A stretch of 64,000 nt of DNA from Fusarium oxysporum f. sp. lycopersici 4287 (taxonomy: Eukaryota; Ascomycota; Sordariomycetes; Hypocreales; Nectriaceae), in assembly GCF_000149955.1 (NCBI RefSeq), contig NC_030989.1:1807839-1871838 (forward strand), written 5' to 3'. The notes under the pieces were generated by a model. The model searched no databases, had not been told where the DNA came from, and saw only the letters and a program-made list of their open reading frames with translations. Every line of letters begins with the position of its first letter. Position 1 is the first letter of the stretch. A program made the translations under genes and the position numbers. Of the stretch, positions 34,859 to 46,229 are shown in pieces.

Positions 34859-35772
34859 ATGATTATCTCCAGCTCTCCTCTCTTCAAAGAGTATGCCCGA
34901 ACGGCCCTTGATTCTGCAAACCTTAACAGAAGGGCACCTTGTTCACCGTTAGGCATTGCGGATGCTATTGTACAGCACCTGCTGGACCTTGCAAAGCTTC
35001 GGATCACTCGATTCAAGATCAGCAATGCTACTGAAGAGTAAGCGCAACGCCCTCCGTTTATGCTATGGCTTGTTAATGCTTTAGCTCCTTCAATCTTGTT
35101 ATTGAGGGACGCATGTTTGGGACAGGAACGATCTCTAGCACCATCATAACAACGGAGGCATCCCTCTCATTCAACGGGACCGTATTTGGACAGATCAAGT
35201 TACCCCAAACCCAGACGAATTTCTGGGGAACAGACTTTGTTGCTCAGGAACAGCGTATCGAGATCACCGACTATACCAACTACTGTGCCTTTATTCGGAG
35301 CATTATAGTCGACGATGCAACCAGTCTTCAACTCGAAAACAACAACTGCACAGTCAGAGCACTTGGTACTTCGTCTGTATGCAACCTCCGTCTCGATATG
35401 CCACTCAAGGCTATTGGAGGACCTAGAATGGCAGTCAAGAAGCTTTCGCGCTTAGGTAATGACGTGACAATCGTATTCGGCTTGAGTTGCTCAGGCCCTG
35501 TCGAACTTGACCATGGCTTTTGTATTTTCGAGCTTCGAAACGGCCATAGTGAAACATTGGCAGAGCTGAAAGGTGAACTGAACATTGCCACAGGCCAGAC
35601 TGAACTCACTCTACAGGGGACAACACGAGATGGGGCGGTGGCCTCAAACAGAATCAGGCTTGTTGGAGTCGGCGTGGAAGCGAAAGAAAAGTCATGGCTC
35701 AATGAGACCATAAGAGAGATTGATGTCCCCGTTGACTTGGAACCGAAATGCGTGGAGATATTGTGGTGCTGA
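34859..35772 (+). CDS. DUF3712-type protein (LEA/AsmA-like beta domain), start uncertain
   Basis: Resembles the fungal DUF3712 family of membrane-anchored proteins with a late-embryogenesis-abundant-like beta-sandwich; biochemical role unknown. Exon 1 ends at 35037 and exon 2 runs 35085-35772 (intron 47 nt, GTAAGCGC donor, GCTTTAG acceptor, phase 2). Splicing creates ISNATEDSFNLVIEGRMFGTGTISSTI, which flows straight into SFNGTVFGQIKLP, the characteristic pattern of this family; the unspliced frame stops. Starting at the ATG 34859 gives 288 residues. The frame is open further upstream and encodes a membrane-like segment (VLYYLLPFIFFVVPPLPI), but it lacks an ATG there. An extra 5' exon that supplies the start and a transmembrane anchor is therefore likely. 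Cysteines near the middle (NYCAF, NNCTV, SVCNL, LSCSG, GFCIF) are consistent with an extracytoplasmic domain. Confidence 0.6.
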
Positions 35773-37389
35773 TACACACTTCGGGAAACCGTACCTTGGT
35801 GATAAGGATTTGATATTGGGTCTCTTGTCTATGGATCTGACCTAGTTCCGGATACCTTGTGTTAGGTTCCATTGGCATAGAGTCAGATGTACAATAAAGG
35901 TCGTCAGATTTTCAGTTTCAGGGTTGGCAATGGATTGAACACCAACGTTGGTAATCTCCTCCAATAATTTGTCAAGATGACCGAGCTTTGTCAACAATTT
36001 GTTACCTTGTAGACTCAGATGACATTTTCTTTGTAATTCTCGTACAAGATAAGAGCCTCTTATTAAGTGTGAGCCCACAATGTCGATTATGTCTTGCATA
36101 TAAATGCTCCACTGCCATTCACTTTAGCAGCCTTGTTGATGATGCTTCCATAATAAGAGCCGGCTTCGGCCGGCCGGCGTCTACCACCAAAGACATGGAT
36201 CGTTTGCGGGGACCCAACTGGAGACAGTGGAATCAACTGAACGGCGCGTTTCGATCTATCTCTTTTGTTCATTAAATTGGAGGACAACGTCTCCCTAGAC
36301 ACTGCCATTTTTCTGCAGTTAAGAATTCTATTAACAAAAAGTTGTATTGGTTGCATTTGCAGTGCAGTCTCAAACTTGGGTTGTTGCAGCGGTAAAGATA
36401 CGAAATAGAGCAACACAGCATCCAATTTATTAAACCCAGATGCGGTCATTAGCTTCACGATCATTGGACCGGGTTAAAGAAGCCAACCACTAACATGATA
36501 CGAGGTCTTAAAAAAGATACACTCACCTGTCAAACCTGTAAAAACGCAGGATACTCACGTTTCCCATTGCGGTGAAAGAGGAGCTGATAAACACCTGAAT
36601 CTCATATTTCGTCCTCTCCATTCCTCACTGGCCGCCAGTAACTCCACGTTTGCTTGGAAGCCCTGGTAATGCCCGTATCCGTCAAGCCTCTCGTCAACCC
36701 CTGCTTCTCGGCGTTTACAGGCGATATTCAATTGGAGTTCAAAGCCCAAAATTTCCGGGTGTCGCGGAGACGCCTGAGAGACAAGGGGAAAAGTCAGGAT
36801 CTGTGATGAATTCGTCAGAACAAAATGGGCCAAGATAATCAGGAACTCAAAAGTCGGCGGCCGCGCGTTGCACACGATTTATTATTACGGCCATTGGGTT
36901 TCATAGACTAAACAAGGTATTGGATCCAATCCTAAATATCTTTACTCATCAGCACTACCTATACGTGCAAACCGGGCTTGTTTCACCAACCACAGCCACG
37001 GCTTGAGCTGCACCCATCACTCATCGTTCATTGCTTTGTTTCCGCAGACTCGTTAACCCAATTTTAATCTTCTTCTTCTTCTTCTTCTTCTTCTTCTTCT
37101 TCTTCCTCCACCCTTTGGAGACTAGGTGCCAGAGGACAAAGCATGGGTTTGTTTGGCTGACTTCGCCGAGCTGAATTGGGCTTGTCTGCTGCTGGCGTCA
37201 ACTCCCGTTTGGAACATGCTGACTTTGGATCATGTCCATCATGCTTGACTGACAAAAGACGTTTAAACTCTGATTCAATATTTTTCCTTCCTTCAAACCA
37301 TTCTCCAAAAGTTGCAGAATATTATCTCGACAAGTGTCTCGTGTCTTGCACGAGATCGCCTCCCTGAATCCTTAGTAACTTCCCTAGAA
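35773..37389. other. Intergenic region upstream of HUL4
   Basis: About 1.6 kb with no supported gene. It contains a GC-rich self-complementary GCCGGC/GGCCGGC stretch near 36160-36180 and a trinucleotide repeat at 37068-37105 within the probable HUL4 leader. Confidence 0.45.
37068..37105 (+). repeat. (TCT)n microsatellite
   Basis: An uninterrupted 38-nt run of TCT (about 12.7 units) roughly 285 nt before the HUL4 start codon. Pyrimidine-rich tracts are common in fungal promoters and leaders. Confidence 0.95.
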
Positions 37390-40300
37390 ATGGCTCCCTG
37401 GTCGAGTCGTCGTGGGTCGCAACCCAACAACAACTCTAACGGTGACCTCATCAGTCGAATTCACAATACGGCCTTACACACGCCTACCACATTACCTGCG
37501 CTCTACTCGACGAATCTGCCAAATACATCAAACGGGAATCGCCTCGAGTTATCCTTCTCCAACGCCAACGCCGATTCCAGCTCCGACGAGTCTGACTTGC
37601 ATCCCTCGCGACCTCAATCTTCCAAACCTCGTCGGCCACAGCACACGCGCTCTATGAGCCAGCCTTTCCCTTCTCTCTTCAGCAGCAAGAAAAAGAGACA
37701 GAACTCAGTCGGCGCACCACCGCCTGACCTGGGTTTTGCAGATGATGACTCGGCAATGCCTCGACAAGCACCAAAGACGCACGCTCGAAACCCTTCTCAT
37801 ACTCGAAACGGCCCTGTAGGAAGTAAGGATTTTACGACAGGCAACTGCATGACATGTGGCTCGTTAGTACGGTGGCCGCGGGAGCTCAAGGTGTTCAAAT
37901 GCACGATCTGTACTACAGTCAATGATTTGGAGCCTCTGAGTGCAGACCATGATGGTTCGAAGTCGCGTAGAGATGCAAGCCAGGATCCCACCCAGTCTGT
38001 CCCAACTCGAGGTAGGAGCAAAGGCAAAAGGAAGAGGACAATCACTCATATAGGTGCAGGTCCGCATATCTCGATCGAACAGACAAAGCGACTGGTTCAA
38101 CAATCCATACAATCCTTCCTTTCTAAGAAGTTGCACTCAATTCCTGAACCTCCCACCGAGGCGCCGCCACAACCGCCGCCGCAGAGCAAGTTGTCATTTA
38201 GCAGCCGAATGCAGGCTGCTGGCCAAAGCCTTGCGCCGGTCGATTTTAGACAGGAAGCAGCGCCTTCATCCGAGTCCCCTACTATACAGGTTTCTCATTA
38301 TGCGTTCGATGAGGAACCGACACTACGGTCGAGTCCCGCCCAACCGAACCCTACGCCAATGCGATCCTTCTCTTCTTCTTACACCGAAAGACCTCCAGTA
38401 CGTAAGATATTGCAAGAACGCGGGCCAAAAGAGCCAAAAGAGCAACGTAAATTGCTGGATCAATCTGAGGTTGACCCGAAAAGGATATTCAAGGCTTTGG
38501 AAGACTACATCGTAGCCTGCTTTGGCTCATTCGAATGTATTAACTCATCATTCCTAACGCATACCCACCGCCAGCCCATTAGATGTAGAAGCGAATCAAC
38601 TCGTCGCAAGCCTATGCTACCTAGTGAGCCTCGTGAACAGAGAGGGCATCGTCGCGAGCCTTCAGGAAACCATGCTGCTCGTGAGCCACGAGAGGAGCAG
38701 TTTACTCCGCAATTTGAAGATGGATCATGCGACCTCGATCCAAAGTTGCTACTTTTAGGTGACTTTGCCGAGAATGGGACATGGTGGATGGGAAACCAAG
38801 AAGACTCTCGGCCTCGACGGCCGTCGACAAACCGTGTGGAACGGAGTTTCTCAAGCGCACCGGTCAACACGAAGACACCGCAAATGAGCTGGGGCGATCT
38901 CATCAAATGGTACACCACTATCGTGAATCCTGCTAAGGGATGGTTTGCAATTTACGAGGAGATGTGTCAAGGAAAAGGCTTTTTAACCCCTTCTCAACGA
39001 GAATTGCAATTAATGGAGCGGGAACTACTGCAGGGCCAAGAACATGCTCGGCGAGTTCTCCTTAAAGCAACCGAAATGCTTCTAAGAAGACCTGGAAGGC
39101 CATTGAAGGATCCAGCAGACTTGAGGTTTCTCCTAATCATCTTAGAAAACCCATTACTACACGAACATGAAACATTGTTTCGGGGAATTCTACAATTCGA
39201 GAAAAACTTGCCTTCTGGCCCAAGGTCAATACAGCAGAGAAAAGCCAGCACCCCTGAATCTGGGCCTTTATCTGGGCAACACTCTGGCATCATCAAGCGC
39301 ATAGTGGGTTTAGTATCAAACTCGTCGGCTGAATGCCATAACCAGTTAATCGCCTGGTTTTCAAGACATCACCCTTCTCGCTTCATTCGTACCAAAGAGT
39401 TAGCATCTGGTTTCTTAACATATCGGATGATTCGACAGAGTGGAAAGAAGCAAGAGGTGAAAGTTGACATCACAGCTGGCCTGATACCGCAAATGCAAGA
39501 AGGGCGCTCAGGAGCTTACCTCTACGATGAGATACACCGCGCAAACTCGTCGAAGAAGGCCAAGGAGCCTGAAAAGAAAATCATGTATGCCGAAGATTGG
39601 CAGATTAGAGCTTCTTCGCGGGTCTTGGCGCTCCTCTTCGCTGCCAATAACTTGCCACACAGCCGGAGAAATGAAGAATCCCCTTCGGGCTCGGCCGAGG
39701 GTCGCTCTACTGTTCATTCTCACGGACAAATCCTACCAACGAGCGACTTTTACAATTCAATGATCGACTACACTGACTTAGTTGCGGACTTTGAGAATTG
39801 GGAAGCTCGTAGGAGCAAGTTCACGTTCTGCCAGTACCCATTCCTTTTGAGCATATGGGCCAAGAACCATATTCTTGAGCACGATGCTCGGCGCCAGATG
39901 CAGAGCAAAGCCCGTGACGCCTTTTTTGATAGTATCATGAGTCGCAAGGCTATCAACCAGTTCCTCGAATTAACTGTTCGCCGAGATTGTCTGGTGGATG
40001 ATAGTCTAAAAGCTGTCAGCGAGGTGATTGGAAGTGGGAGCGAGGATATAAAAAAGGGTCTTCGTATTACCTTTAGTGGTGAGGAGGGAGTAGATGCTGG
40101 TGGTCTACGGAAAGAATGGTTTTTACTTCTGGCCAGAGAAGTTTTCAATCCCGACCATGGTAAGCCGAATTGCCCAATAGAAACAGGGGCCCTGCTGACT
40201 CTCGATAGGCCTTTTTCTTTATGACGAGGATTCTCAGTATTGCTATTTCAACCCGAACGCTTTTGAAACCTCCGATCAGTTCTTCTTGGTCGGAGTCGTG

Positions 40301-41131
40301 ATGGGACTTGCTATATACAACTCGACTATTCTGGATGTGGCTCTCCCTCCTTTTGCATTTCGAAAACTTATTGCATCTGCTCCAACACACGGTACAGGGG
40401 CATCAGCTCACCCAAGACCTCCCATGCGTTATACCCTCGAAGACCTGGCAGAATACCGGCCTCGACTAGCTCGAGGATTACGGCAGTTGCTAGAATATGA
40501 AGGCAATGTGGAAGACACCTTCTGTCTCGATTTCGTTATTGATATGGATAAATACGGTACTCAGGTGCAGGTTCCCCTTTGCCCTGGAGGCGAACGCATC
40601 CCTGTCACAAACAGCAACCGTCGAGAATACGTGGACCTTTACGTGCGGTACATAATCGATGTGTCTGTAACAAGACAGTTCGAACCCTTCAAACGAGGTT
40701 TCTACACTGTATGTGGAGGTAATGCTCTGTCTCTCTTTAGGCCAGAAGAGATTGAACTCCTTGTACGAGGCTCTGATGAAGCACTTGACATCAACTCGCT
40801 AAGGGGAGTTGCTGAGTATGATAACTGGGGAACTAAAAAGCCAGATGGTTCCGAACCCGTTATTGACTGGTTCTGGGAGACATTTCAGGCGGCGACATCT
40901 CAAGATCAACGGAAACTACTCCTGTTCATCACTGGTAGCGATCGAATTCCTGCTATGGGTGCAGCTGTACTACCGATTAAGATATCCTGCCTCGGTGAGG
41001 ATGAAGGCAGGTTCCCCATTGCTCGAACGTGCTTCAACGTGCTATCTCTGTCACGATACAAGTCAAAAGAAAGGTTAGAGAAGTTATTGTGGACTGCTGT
41101 TCATGAAAGTGAGGGCTTTGGGATAAAGTAA
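37390..41131 (+). CDS. HUL4: HECT-type E3 ubiquitin ligase (Hul4-like)
   Basis: Accepts ubiquitin from an E2 on a cysteine and transfers it to substrates; yeast Hul4 acts in protein quality control and transcription-related turnover. Two exons, 37390-40159 and 40209-41131 (49-nt intron), encode 1230 residues. The first ATG of this frame (MAPWSSRRGSQPN) is preceded by in-frame sequence without ATG. Residues 1-250 are disordered, with a small zinc-ribbon-like motif NCMTCGSLVRWPREL-KVFKCTIC (two CxxC pairs) seen in fungal Hul4 proteins. The C-terminal HECT domain starts around 880 (GLRITFSGEEGVDAGGLRKEWFLLL) and continues across the intron (LFLYDEDSQYCYFNPNAFETSD). It ends with the catalytic-cysteine block FPIARTCFNVLSLSRY (Cys near 1198) and a FGIK tail. 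The HECT domain is complete. Confidence 0.93.
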
Positions 41132-41487
41132 ATGGTACAGTTGATGAAATTACGAATGAGCATTCATTTCATTTACGGAGTTTTGATAGGTAGTTCAAGG
41201 GGTTTTGGGAGTGTAGATCTATATATAGGACCTCTCAAGGTGCAATTAGAAACTGAAGTCGTTTGTCTATAAGAGATTCTATCGGAGAATCGCAATTCTT
41301 CAACATTGAAATGTACGTTGTACGTGTGCGACAGCCCAACAATCCGTTCATCGACCAACGTAGGGGTCCAAGCAGAAGGTAGTGGGACTTTCTAAATTTC
41401 CAACTTGTACACTTGCCAGATATGTGGCATTCGTTAATACACATTTATTGTACAGCATCGTTATGGTCTCTTTCATTCAAAGCCTTT

Positions 41488-42265
41488 TCACGAATCCTCT
41501 TCCTCAGCAACACCGCCAGCAGCCCGGGCTCGCTTCAGCATGTCCTCCTCGCGTTTCTTCTCCTCACGTAGACTCCTCATACGTGCTCGGTCGACCTCGG
41601 CTTGTCTGGCCATGGCGTCCAACTCCTGCAATTCACGAATCTCCTCCTTGGTGGGTTTGATGGGGACAGCACGGGTCTCGGCAAGTACGTATTCAAGAAT
41701 GTGAGAGGAGTGTTTCTCAGTCATATCGACGGTAATAATCTTCTCGTCAGCGTCCGGTGGTGTAGCCTTGGACATGTTATTGCGTGATGAGGAGGGCTGG
41801 GAACGGGTAGCGGGTGCGGGGGTTGAAGCGTCGGGTTTGCGGAGATAGATAGAGAGTGTAGGCTTCTTGTTGTTCCGGCTGTGACGATTGACGATCATAG
41901 GAACTGAGGGATTATGGTATTTTAGTCGGGGGAGGTTCTCACGCCAGAACTTTCTGTTTTTTGGTGTATCAGTTGATGTGCCAGAGACCTTGATATATGG
42001 ACTAACTTGGCGCCCATATGACCGTTCTTGAAGCTCGTTGCAAAGTCCATATGTATTCTGGTCACCTCTGGGGGGAGGATTGCTGCACCCGGGCCGCATC
42101 TTAAGGAAATGAGCTGATTCAATCGTGAGCAATGGATCGCGGATCGTCGTTTGTGGGAGAGATATCTACCTTCTATATTAACTGTCAGCCACATCCTTAC
42201 AACGCGAACCCCGAGAATTGACTTACAGCGCGAAGCTTGTTGAAACGCTCACCGAGAGACCTCAT
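41488..42265 (-). CDS. MRP49: Mitochondrial large-subunit ribosomal protein mL61 (Mrp49-like, L51/S25/CI-B8 domain)
   Basis: Thioredoxin-fold protein of the L51/S25/CI-B8 family; by similarity a mitochondrial large ribosomal subunit protein. Exons on the minus strand: 42265-42227 (MRSLGERFNKLRA), a proposed 3-nt microexon 42172-42170 (AAG, Lys), 42113-42007 and 41953-41488, total 204 residues. The core LRCGPGAAILPPEVTRIHMDFATSFKNGHMGAKKFWRENLPRLKYHNPSVPM is built across the third and fourth exons and matches the family pattern. Longer unspliced frames miss its beginning or end. The tail is a charged helix (KEEIRELQELDAMARQAEVDRARMR) ending in EEEDS. Between the first exon and LISLRC the sequence allows either one 113-nt intron or two introns of about 55 nt around AAG; the latter fits the branch-site evidence. 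Divergent from GEP3. Confidence 0.82.
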
Positions 42266-42598
42266 CTTGAACTGCGCAAACCTTTAATCTATAAAGGTTA
42301 CGCAAGCGTTTCTTCAGAATCGAACCAGTTCCGTGGTCGCAATGCTTCAAAAAGTCGACGGCTCTAGGCCCAGAAAATCATAGACCCCTGCCCAAAGGGA
42401 AACGCTGTGCTGGAGGCTGCGGGCCGAGCGTTGACCCGAACTGGCCGATGGGGTTCATATGCATCCAATGCCACTTTGACTTATGGTGGAGGCTAACAAA
42501 GCTATGATTTCCTAGGAAATTTTTTGGATAATCTGTGCAAGTCCAACATTTTTAGTTGCGACAACCCGAATTCGTTTCTTCACTATAGAAACAACGCA
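42266..42598. promoter_or_regulatory. Shared promoter of mL61 and GEP3
   Basis: A 333-nt intergenic stretch between two divergent mitochondrial translation-related genes. One CCAAT box is at 42465-42469. No other element identified. Confidence 0.4.
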
Positions 42599-44805
42599 AT
42601 GCACCGCGCATTGTCAGCTCGATGGATCAACCGGGCTCTCAGTATTGGTGAAGCATCTGCTTCGTCGAGTGTTCCTTTATTTTTATGTCCGGCCGTTGGA
42701 GCTTCGAGTCGATTTCATAGAACACCAAAAGCGACGCCTTTACCAACTCCGATACATACTCGACGACTTAATCACACCGAAGCGACAATCCAAGATGCAC
42801 CAATCACAACAAGCGAAAATTCCTCTCTGGGCCTTGAGATTCCTAAGAGACGCTTACCATTAAATTGCACGGGATGCGGTGCCTTTACGCAAACGAGTGA
42901 TCCGCAAATGCTGGGCTATTTCGACCCTGAGAGCAAAAGAGTTAAAAAGTGGTTGAACCCAAAGGCTTTTGAGCGTCAGCATACAACGAGCCAGGAAGAT
43001 GGAGTTGTCGATGACGTTCTCAAAACCTTGGGCTCAGGCCAGCTGGAAGCTCTTGGCCTAGATCCCTCTCTCTTAGTAACTGGAGCTGAGAAAGAGGGAA
43101 ATATTGCTCCGAGTACGCCTCCAACTCTTTTACTACGAACCATACAGAAGCTAACAAGTAAAAAGAATCACTGCCCCAAGATAAACAGCCTGTCTGCGAT
43201 CGATGCCACAATTTACAACATTACAGCACCTCGAGCGACACAGCCAAGGTTGCTATGTTCCATCCCACCGTTGAGTCCTTGCGCGAAACCATCGAGGAAT
43301 CGCCGCACAAGTATAATCACATATATCATGTCATCGATGCTGCCGATTTCCCCATGTCGCTCATCCCTCGACTTAATGTTCTCCTCGGCGACATTCCAAT
43401 CAGGACACGCAATCGAAGATCACGATCGGGCAAGTACCAAAATGATCGCAAGACAGAACTGAGTTTTATCATCACTCGCGGCGACCTTCTTGGCCCTACG
43501 AAAGAGATTGTGGACTCAATGATGCCCTACCTTCGTGAAGTACTACGAGATGCTCTCGGCCGACTTGGAGGCAGGGTTCGTCTTGGCAATGTCCGATGCG
43601 TTAGCGCAAAACGCGCTTGGTGGTGCACGGAGGTTAGAGAAGATATCTGGCAGCGCGGCGGTGCGGGGTGGATGGTTGGAAAGGTCAACGTGGGCAAAAG
43701 TCAGCTCTTTGAGGCTGTCTATCCCAAAGGCAGAATGGGGCCAAGCAAGGAGGCTGGGAGGGCATCAGTATCAACATATCCTCGGGATTGCGTCAGCGCG
43801 GAATCGATATATGCCGAACAGATTGGAGAGCAAGATGTGGATGTTGGGGAATTGCTTCCGCCCCCTCAGCCGGCTCAGAACTATCCCGACATGCCTCTGG
43901 TATCCTCGCTCCCTGGCACAACAGCATCCCCAATTCGGGTACCTTTTGGAAACGGAAAAGGCGAATTAATCGACCTTCCTGGCTTGGCACGAAGCGACCT
44001 AGACTTGTTTGTGAAGGAGGAGTGCCGTCAATCGATGATCATGAAGAAGCGCATTGTGCCTGAACAGGTTTCAATAACGCCTGGCAAGTCCCTCATACTA
44101 GGAGGAGGTCTCATCCGCATCACACCTAAGAACCCGGGCTTGGTCTTCCTGGCATACAACTTTACACCCTTGGAGGAGCACCTCACTCAGACTGAGAAGG
44201 CTATTGCTTTCCAGGAGCAGACACGAGAATCCATCGGTGTACCAAGTATCATGCTTCCTGGAATTGGAGGCAAGATGAAGCATGCTGGAACATTTAAGCT
44301 GTCTCACGATGTCACCAGAAAAAGAGCTGGCCCTCTTACACGGAAGAATGCGATTGGGTTAAACGTCGACAGGCTTCCTTTCCGAGTGTTATCGACAGAC
44401 ATTCTCATCGAGGGTGTGGGTTATGTTGAGCTTGTTGCTCAAGTCCGCGCGCAGGATGTTGCTATGAAGGTATTTCCAGACCAACAACCCCAATTCGACG
44501 AAAGGGTCAAGCCGAAGCAGCTCGATACGTCTGATCCTTTTGCAGCCATGAGGGCTCAGCGAATAGATGCAGGAACTCCGGCGGTGAAGAGGCGTAAGGA
44601 GCCTGAGCCTGCGATAGAACCTGGCTGGCCAGCAGTCGATGTCTTCAGTCCTGAGGGGCGATTCATTGGCTCCCGTCAACCTATTCAAGGATGGTTACAT
44701 AACAAGCCTCGTGTCTTGCCAGAACACAAGAGGAGTCGACCGCGAAGAAGTATGAAGGGTGCCAAGAAAAAGGACAAAGCCGAAAAGAGAGTTGCGATCA
44801 ACTAA
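42599..44805 (+). CDS. GEP3: Mitochondrial YqeH-type GTPase (Gep3)
   Basis: Circularly permuted GTPase related to bacterial YqeH and plant NOA1, needed for mitochondrial ribosome assembly; the yeast gene was named as genetic interactor of prohibitins 3. Exons 42599-43112 and 43166-44805 (53-nt intron with GTACGC donor, CTAAC branch and AAAG acceptor) give 717 residues. MHRALSARWINRALSIGEAS is a mitochondrial presequence. A zinc finger is formed by Cys90/Cys93 (NCTGCG) and Cys182/Cys185 (VCDRCH); the second pair is restored only by the splice. The GTPase motifs come in permuted order: G4 TRGDLLG at 275-281, G5 SAK at 318-320, G1 GKVNVGKS at 343-350, G2-like PGTT near 421, G3 DLPG at 441-444. 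The C-terminus is basic (KRSRPRRSMKGAKKKDK), as expected for an rRNA-binding factor. Confidence 0.9.
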
Positions 44806-45436
44806 GCTCTGTCATGGTTGGATTCTGTACGATTTAAGGCTGTATGATGAATGAGTAGATGATGATGGTGACATTACCATGTCAATTGTATATCACCCCA
44901 AGTATAGATTGTATCTAAGTATTGTGTAATATAGAACTGCAAGAGAACTATGAGACTTAGCAAAGTAAGAAATCATCCTGGCTGTTTTGCTTGACCCCTT
45001 AACATGCGTGGAAGATCACCTTGTGTAGTTGCAATGTCCAGGTTGTACCCTAGCACTTAAGAACAGCAGTATTCCTTTTACCAAGTCAATTCCTTCATAA
45101 TCCTTCAGAAAGAAGATTCCTTACATTGATGTGGATAACTTGTTTTCATATACACAGATAAGAGAATTGCGAATGGAAGCTTGCATCCAATGATTGGTTA
45201 ATAAATCGGACAAGTTGCGACGTGAAAAGAGGTACGTATCTTTACAGCACAATGCCGATGCTAAGGCAAATCATTTATTTGCCATACGATTCCATCAACA
45301 AGCGCGTGACAACATTATTAACAAGACAACAACACATCCTCCGGGAGAGATTACTTCTTTCTCCCCGACAAACCTATCAAAAGAGACAAATAGTCGCTCG
45401 TGCTATACCTACGTCGAACATCACATCAACACGGCC
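44806..45436. other. Intergenic region between GEP3 and YPI1
   Basis: About 630 nt. An open frame continues upstream of the YPI1 start codon, but its residues do not resemble the family and probably belong to the leader. Confidence 0.5.
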
Positions 45437-45964
45437 ATGTCGCAACGGCAACAGCAACGAAGCGCACCAGCGCCCTCACAAACACAAACCGAGACCCCGA
45501 CGCAAACACCAGAAACGAGAGAACAAGCGCCTCAGATCCTGAGACTTCGAGGCGCTCATGCGTCCAATGGGCGATCCGTACAGTGGGCAGAGGACGTAGT
45601 AGACAATGAAGGTCTTGGGCGCAAGAGCTCAAAAGGTGAGCAACATGATCTTAGACAAACATACGCCCATATTTTAACACAGATTCCAATAGTGTGTTGT
45701 ATCTACCATAAGCCGAAAGCCGTCGACGAATCCAGCGACGAGTCTTCCTCCGACTCCGACTCAGATTCAGACTCGGGCTCGGATCGCGATGGGGCACAAC
45801 CAGCGGGCGGGAAGCGCCAGAGCTGTGGTCATGGACACGGACACAGTCATGGACGTGGGCGGAGAAATGGAAAAGGAAAAGAGAAGAGAGCACCGAGTCC
45901 GAATGCGTACGAGAAGGTGCCCAAGCCAAAGCCCAAGGATGGACCGTCGGAAAACAAGTCATAG
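45437..45964 (+). CDS. YPI1: Type 1 protein phosphatase regulator Ypi1 (inhibitor-3 family)
   Basis: Small disordered regulator of protein phosphatase 1 (Glc7 in yeast), acting in the nucleus. Exons 45437-45635 and 45693-45964 (57-nt intron) give 156 residues. The conserved core is ILRLRGA, then [21 protein letters not shown], and [15 protein letters not shown]; the VQW is the RVxF-type PP1-docking motif. The CCIYHKP block is reached only by splicing at SSK|VCCIYH; unspliced, it would be separated by 19 foreign residues. The rest is low-complexity: a long Ser/Asp tract and a [14 protein letters not shown] stretch that could bind metal, as in human inhibitor-3. The start at 45437 is chosen because the upstream part of the frame has no similarity and because MSQRQQQ begins the Gln/Thr-rich N-terminus usual for this family. 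Confidence 0.93.
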   Translation: MSQRQQQRSAPAPSQTQTETPTQTPETREQAPQILRLRGAHASNGRSVQWAEDVVDNEGLGRKSSKGEQHDLRQTYAHILTQIPIVCCIYHKPKAVDESSDESSSDSDSDSDSGSDRDGAQPAGGKRQSCGHGHGHSHGRGRRNGKGKEKRAPSPNAYEKVPKPKPKDGPSENKS

Positions 45965-46229
45965 AACAACGAGAACGCTGGACCGTCGAACAAAAAGGGC
46001 AATGCGAAATGAGCGTTACTTATGATGATATGAGCATAGAGACTTATGGGTTGGGGCATGTGTATGTGAAGACTACTAGTGGCATAGCGATATCTGGGCA
46101 AGGTTCAAGCGAACATGATTGCAGAATCGTATGGTTCAGAATCTTCCATTTGAGGATTTAATGTACAAAAGGGTATCTCATTGAGGGGCACTTATACAAG
46201 GTAGCTATCTTGCGAATCGTATATCGCAA

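Noticed and set aside
37312..37389. HUL4 starting upstream of 37390
   Set aside because: No ATG in this part of the frame; the first one is 37390.
45194..45436. Extension of YPI1 upstream to 45194
   Set aside because: The 81 extra residues do not resemble Ypi1 proteins and the family starts with a short low-complexity stretch as at 45437.
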